Both the position numbers and the translations under genes were made by a program. The notes under the pieces were generated by a model, which saw only the letters and a list, made by a program, of their open reading frames with translations, did not search any database and was not told the DNA's origin. This document shows positions 48,981-52,985 of a stretch of DNA of 52,985 bases, piece after piece. Within the stretch, counting starts at the first letter, position 1, and every line of letters starts with the position of its first letter. Source of the stretch: Pigoraptor chileana (taxonomy: Eukaryota > Opisthokonta > Filasterea); contig CALSCR010003051.1 in the NCBI GenBank assembly GCA_943704495.1, forward strand, positions 1 through 52,985, read 5' to 3'.

Positions 48981-50187
48981 ATGGATCTCTGTCACGATCA
49001 CCAGGCACTTGTGGTTGCGAATCAAAGCCCCTCCTGTAACACCAACAACACCGACATCAACAGCGACGACATTCACACGTGCGAATCACAACGGCCTGAC
49101 AGAAGATGCTTGCAATCGGAGCGCCCCATCCTCGGTCCAACGGCAATGCCACAATATGGTGCAGTTGCGCCATCGCATCCACTTCGCAACTGCACGTGCG
49201 AAAAAGATGTCGCTGACGCGCTCACTGCCAATGCCCTTGAGGCTCCCGACGTCAGTGTGCCGACATGGAGGACGCGTCTTCATACGGTTCTTGAGAGTCG
49301 CAAGGCACACGTGATTGTCATCGCGTTGGTTCTGATTGACGCCGCGCTTGTGATTGCCCAACTCGTTCTTTCAGATGTCGACTGCAACAGTAACAGCAAC
49401 AGCAACAATAACAACAATAGCGTGCAGATGTTCTGCGACAGCGTCTCGACTAATGGGCTTCGTTCGGTTTGCAGTTCCTCTGCTTTTATTGTGCTTGATG
49501 CGGCGGGGACGCACTCGCAGAAATTTGAGTCTGTACTTCACGTGATCGACATTATCTCACTGTCCATACTCGCCATATTCGTGGTTGAAGTTGCTCTGCG
49601 CATCGTCGGGATGGGACTTCGAGCATACTTTACATCGTGGCTGCATGTGATAGATCTCGTGCTTGTGTATGGATCTTTTGGCGTTGAGGTGTGGCTGTTC
49701 ACTGGCGGCAACGAAACAGCGTTTAGCTTTGTTGGGCTACTTGTCTTCCTGCGCCTCTGGCGAATACTGCGCGTGGTGCACGCCATCATGACGTCTATGG
49801 AGGTGGGAGGGCCGACGAGTTGCAGTCAACAGTCATTTGTCATTATATTGTAACTTCACGATGGCCTTTGTGTGTTTTGTGTCCACCCACACCGCTTTAA
49901 TTGGTGGTATTATATTGTGTCATGCACATGGTTGGAATTGCGTATATTCATATTGCTCGCTGTCGCGAACGCATCTCACAGGCACGGTTTTTAAAATTAA
50001 CAATATGATTCAATCTCCTTTCTACACTTGATATGTTCAGGATGAAGCAAAGCAGAAACACGATGCGCTCCACCGCAGGCTACATGAGGTACTTGACGAG
50101 CGAGACGCACTTCGCCACCAATTGGGAATCCCCTCCACAGACATCGACACGCCCGATCAGCAGCAACTCGCAGATGCGCACATTTGA
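48981..50187 (+). CDS. HVCN1: Hv1 voltage-gated proton channel
   Basis: Voltage-sensor-only channel that lets H+ leave the cell or vacuole when the membrane depolarises. Two exons, 48981-49802 and 50041-50187, join in phase 0 to 322 aa. S1 'VIVIALVLIDAALVIAQ' holds the selectivity-filter aspartate (D120, human D112). S2 'LSILAIFVVEVALRI' holds F200 and E203 (human F150, E153). S3 'LHVIDLVLVYGSF' holds D225 (human D174). S4 'FLRLWRILRVVHAI' has the RxWRxxR signature, R258, R261, R264. Exon 2 encodes the C-terminal coiled coil expected for dimers ('HDALHRRLHEVLDERDALRH'). The S1-S2 loop has an Asn/Ser run. Ungapped comparison puts D190 and T246 at the positions of the human zinc ligands H140 and H193. 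The N-terminus before S1 is long (about 100 residues) and Cys-rich. Confidence 0.93.
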
Positions 50188-50303
50188 TTGTGTCTCAAAT
50201 GAGAGAAATGAATAACATGTGGGTTCGTGTAACTTCTGCGTACAATAGTAGTGAATACGCCCATTACGTGCACGTCACAAACACACCAATAATGAGATTG
50301 GTT

Positions 50304-50311
50304 TCGATAAA
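50304..50311 (-). promoter_or_regulatory. Candidate histone downstream element (H3)
   Basis: Minus-strand TTTATCGA begins 22 nt after the stem-loop, within GGATATTTATCGAAACC. The same block follows the H2A and H2B stem-loops at near-equal distance, as expected for a U7 snRNA pairing site. Confidence 0.6.
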
Positions 50312-50333
50312 TATCCTCTAGCAGGTGGAGGGT

Positions 50334-50350
50334 GGTGTTTAAAAAACACC
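50334..50350 (-). terminator. Histone stem-loop of H3
   Basis: Minus-strand GGTGTTTTTTAAACACC, a perfect inverted repeat 65 nt after the H3 stop, followed by ACCC as in animal histone mRNAs. It has a 17-nt span (6-bp stem, 5-nt loop) against the usual 16. Preceded by CAACAACT. Expected to bind SLBP and replace a poly(A) tail. Confidence 0.85.
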
Positions 50351-50415
50351 AGTTGTTGTTTGGGACGTGCGATGTTCCCAGGAGAGGATCCAAAATGCAC
50401 ACCAAAGTGAGGCAT

Positions 50416-51792
<1,377 letters not shown>

Positions 51793-52209
51793 ATGTCTGG
51801 ACGTGGAAAGAAGACCGCTGAGACCAAGGCCAAGGCCAAGTCCCGCTCGTCGCGCGCAGGACTCCAGTTCCCCGTCGGTCGCATCCACCGCCTCCTCCGC
51901 AAGGGAGCGTACGCTGAGCGCGTCGGTGCCGGTGCCCCCGTCTACCTTGCCGCCGTCCTCGAGTACCTCGCTGCTGAGATCCTCGAGCTCGCCGGAAACG
52001 CTGCCCGCGACAACAAGAAGACCCGCATCAACCCCCGCCACCTCCAGCTCGCCGTCCGCAACGACGAGGAGCTCAACAAGCTGTTGGCCGGCGTCACCAT
52101 TGCCCAGGGCGGTGTCCTCCCCAACATCCACAACGTTCTCATCCCCAAGAAGACTGGCGAGAAGGGAGAGAAGGGCGAGAAGGGCTCCAAGGCTGCCTCC
52201 TCCGAATAA
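51793..52209 (+). CDS. H2A: Histone H2A (canonical)
   Basis: Core nucleosome histone, 138 aa, no intron. Conserved fold and acidic patch are visible: '[19 protein letters not shown]', '[20 protein letters not shown]', '[20 protein letters not shown]'. The C-terminal tail has three [10 protein letters not shown]-like steps and ends 'KAASSE'; there is no SQ[ED][FYI] motif, so it is not an H2A.X-type tail. Codon use is strongly C-ending. TATA box 80 bp upstream and a stem-loop 47 bp downstream. Confidence 0.98.
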   Translation: MSGRGKKTAETKAKAKSRSSRAGLQFPVGRIHRLLRKGAYAERVGAGAPVYLAAVLEYLAAEILELAGNAARDNKKTRINPRHLQLAVRNDEELNKLLAGVTIAQGGVLPNIHNVLIPKKTGEKGEKGEKGSKAASSE

Positions 52210-52255
52210 GCTTCCGGGCTTATGCTCCTGCCTTCAACGGCAACAACAACAAACT

Positions 52256-52271
52256 GGCTTTTTTAAAAGCC
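52256..52271 (+). terminator. Histone stem-loop of H2A
   Basis: GGCTTTTTTAAAAGCC: 6-bp stem GGCTTT/AAAGCC with four-base loop TTTA, the canonical 16-nt geometry, followed by ACC. Preceded by CAACAACAACAAACT, shared with the H3 and H2B ends. Confidence 0.9.
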
Positions 52272-52292
52272 ACCTCCACATTCAAAAGATAT

Positions 52293-52300
52293 TTTATCAA
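52293..52300 (+). promoter_or_regulatory. Candidate histone downstream element (H2A)
   Basis: TTTATCAA begins 21 nt after the stem-loop, inside AAAAGATATTTTATCAACTC. Matches the H3 and H2B downstream blocks. Confidence 0.6.
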
Positions 52301-52826
52301 CTCTTGCACCCTTGATGTATTTCGTTTGGTGTTTTTATTTTCAACCGCTTCATTAACATTTCATGGGATGCAGGGCACATCGTGTGCAATGTGTTGCTTC
52401 TTGGCGATCAAATGTGAGCTCATGGGGTAGTGAGTTTTCTGATGAGGATTCCTTATTAGTGGATCAACTGTACCGTGCCCTGCGCACAATGGAACTATGC
52501 AGGTAAATTCATTGCAGTTAAAATTCAAATCCATAGCTGCTTTGTTTGACTGCCTCCGCACATTACGACTTGCAATTTCAGTCCACTGTATATGCCTATA
52601 CCACAACGGTTTTACCAAGGGTTCTCATAAGATACTCAGAACCCTTGTTTTCATCAAGTCAACATATAGAAATGGAACTGTCCATGCTTTCAGTCTGAAA
52701 AACTAACAGTCTAGTTGTCGAAATCAAGTTATGCGAGGTTAAGTTGCATAACGTATACAGACAGCACGCAGGACAAGGTGATCAAAAAAGGAATACACAC
52801 AGGCAGAAAAGAACGAAGAGTTGGTG
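52301..52826. other. Convergent spacer between H2A and H2B
   Basis: About 500 bp, no gene recognised; both histone transcripts end into it. Confidence 0.6.
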
Positions 52827-52834
52827 TTGATAAA
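52827..52834 (-). promoter_or_regulatory. Candidate histone downstream element (H2B)
   Basis: Minus-strand TTTATCAA starts 19 nt after the H2B stem-loop, within AGTTCTTTATCAACACC. Confidence 0.6.
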
Positions 52835-52853
52835 GAACTTTGAATGTGGGGGT

Positions 52854-52870
52854 GGTGTTTAAAAAACACC
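52854..52870 (-). terminator. Histone stem-loop of H2B
   Basis: Minus-strand GGTGTTTTTTAAACACC, identical to the H3 element, 44 nt after the H2B stop, preceded by CAACAACAACT and followed by ACCCCCAC. Confidence 0.85.
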
Positions 52871-52914
52871 AGTTGTTGTTGGGGAAGTCGTCCACCGGAG
52901 TCACACAAGCGCAT

Positions 52915-52985
52915 TTACTTGGTGCTCGTGTACTTGGTGACGGCCTTGGTGCCCTCAGAGACGGCGTGCTTGGCAAGCTCGCCGG
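52915..52985 (-). CDS. H2B: Histone H2B (3' end only)
   Basis: The last 22 codons and the stop are inside the window: 'GELAKHAVSEGTKAVTKY' then 'TSTK', the invariant H2B C-terminus. The gene continues beyond the right edge. Convergent with H2A; typical histone cluster member. Confidence 0.95.
   Translation of the reverse strand, partial: GELAKHAVSEGTKAVTKYTSTK

Noticed and set aside
51793-52209. H2A.X or H2A.Z variant
   Set aside because: No SQ motif at the end and no Z-type docking domain; it is canonical H2A.

Overview
The window reads as nuclear DNA of an intron-rich unicellular eukaryote. Most genes are split by many short introns (about 60-400 bp, GT-AG plus two GC-AG) that are full of TG/CA microsatellites. 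The best guess is a unicellular relative of animals (a choanoflagellate or another holozoan): it has a KLF/Sp-type triple zinc finger with a KLF5-like PPSY motif, a transportin-3/SR-importin, a voltage-gated proton channel, and core histone genes ending in an animal-type histone stem-loop followed by a candidate U7-type downstream element. This placement is an inference; a green alga or an apusomonad-like protist is less likely but not excluded.

Layout, left to right: TAF1 (minus, runs off the left edge); a 16-exon surface receptor-like protein with an ANF-receptor ectodomain, an EGF-like module and about nine membrane segments (plus); a fusion of PhnN/guanylate-kinase-like, MobB/DUF1611-like P-loop and alliinase/TAA1-type aminotransferase domains (plus); MED31 (minus) head to head with TSR2 (plus); a long E2 enzyme of the BIRC6 type with a second UBC-like fold (minus); ASNSD1 (plus); an intronless acidic protein of unknown function (minus); a kelch/coiled-coil protein (minus) head to head with transportin-3 (plus); an intronless KLF-like factor (plus); Hv1 proton channel (plus); then histones H3 (minus, two introns), H2A (plus) and the end of H2B (minus). 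For every spliced gene the exon phases were checked to be consistent across all junctions.

There is no operon logic. Many genes are divergent pairs sharing a few hundred bases of promoter (MED31/TSR2, kelch/TNPO3, H3/H2A). TAF1 and MED31 both serve RNA polymerase II initiation, and the histone cluster shares one 3'-end code. Outside the genes, the clearest hidden structure is a dispersed tRNA-Ser-like repeat (four good and two degenerate copies), a tendency for TG tracts to lie near splice donors and CA tracts near acceptors on the sense strand, and three histone 3' ends that share an upstream CAACAAC element, a stem-loop, and a TTTATCRA block 19-22 nt downstream. The main candidates for something undescribed are the three-domain fusion protein at 15.7-19.1 kb and this histone 3'-end code.
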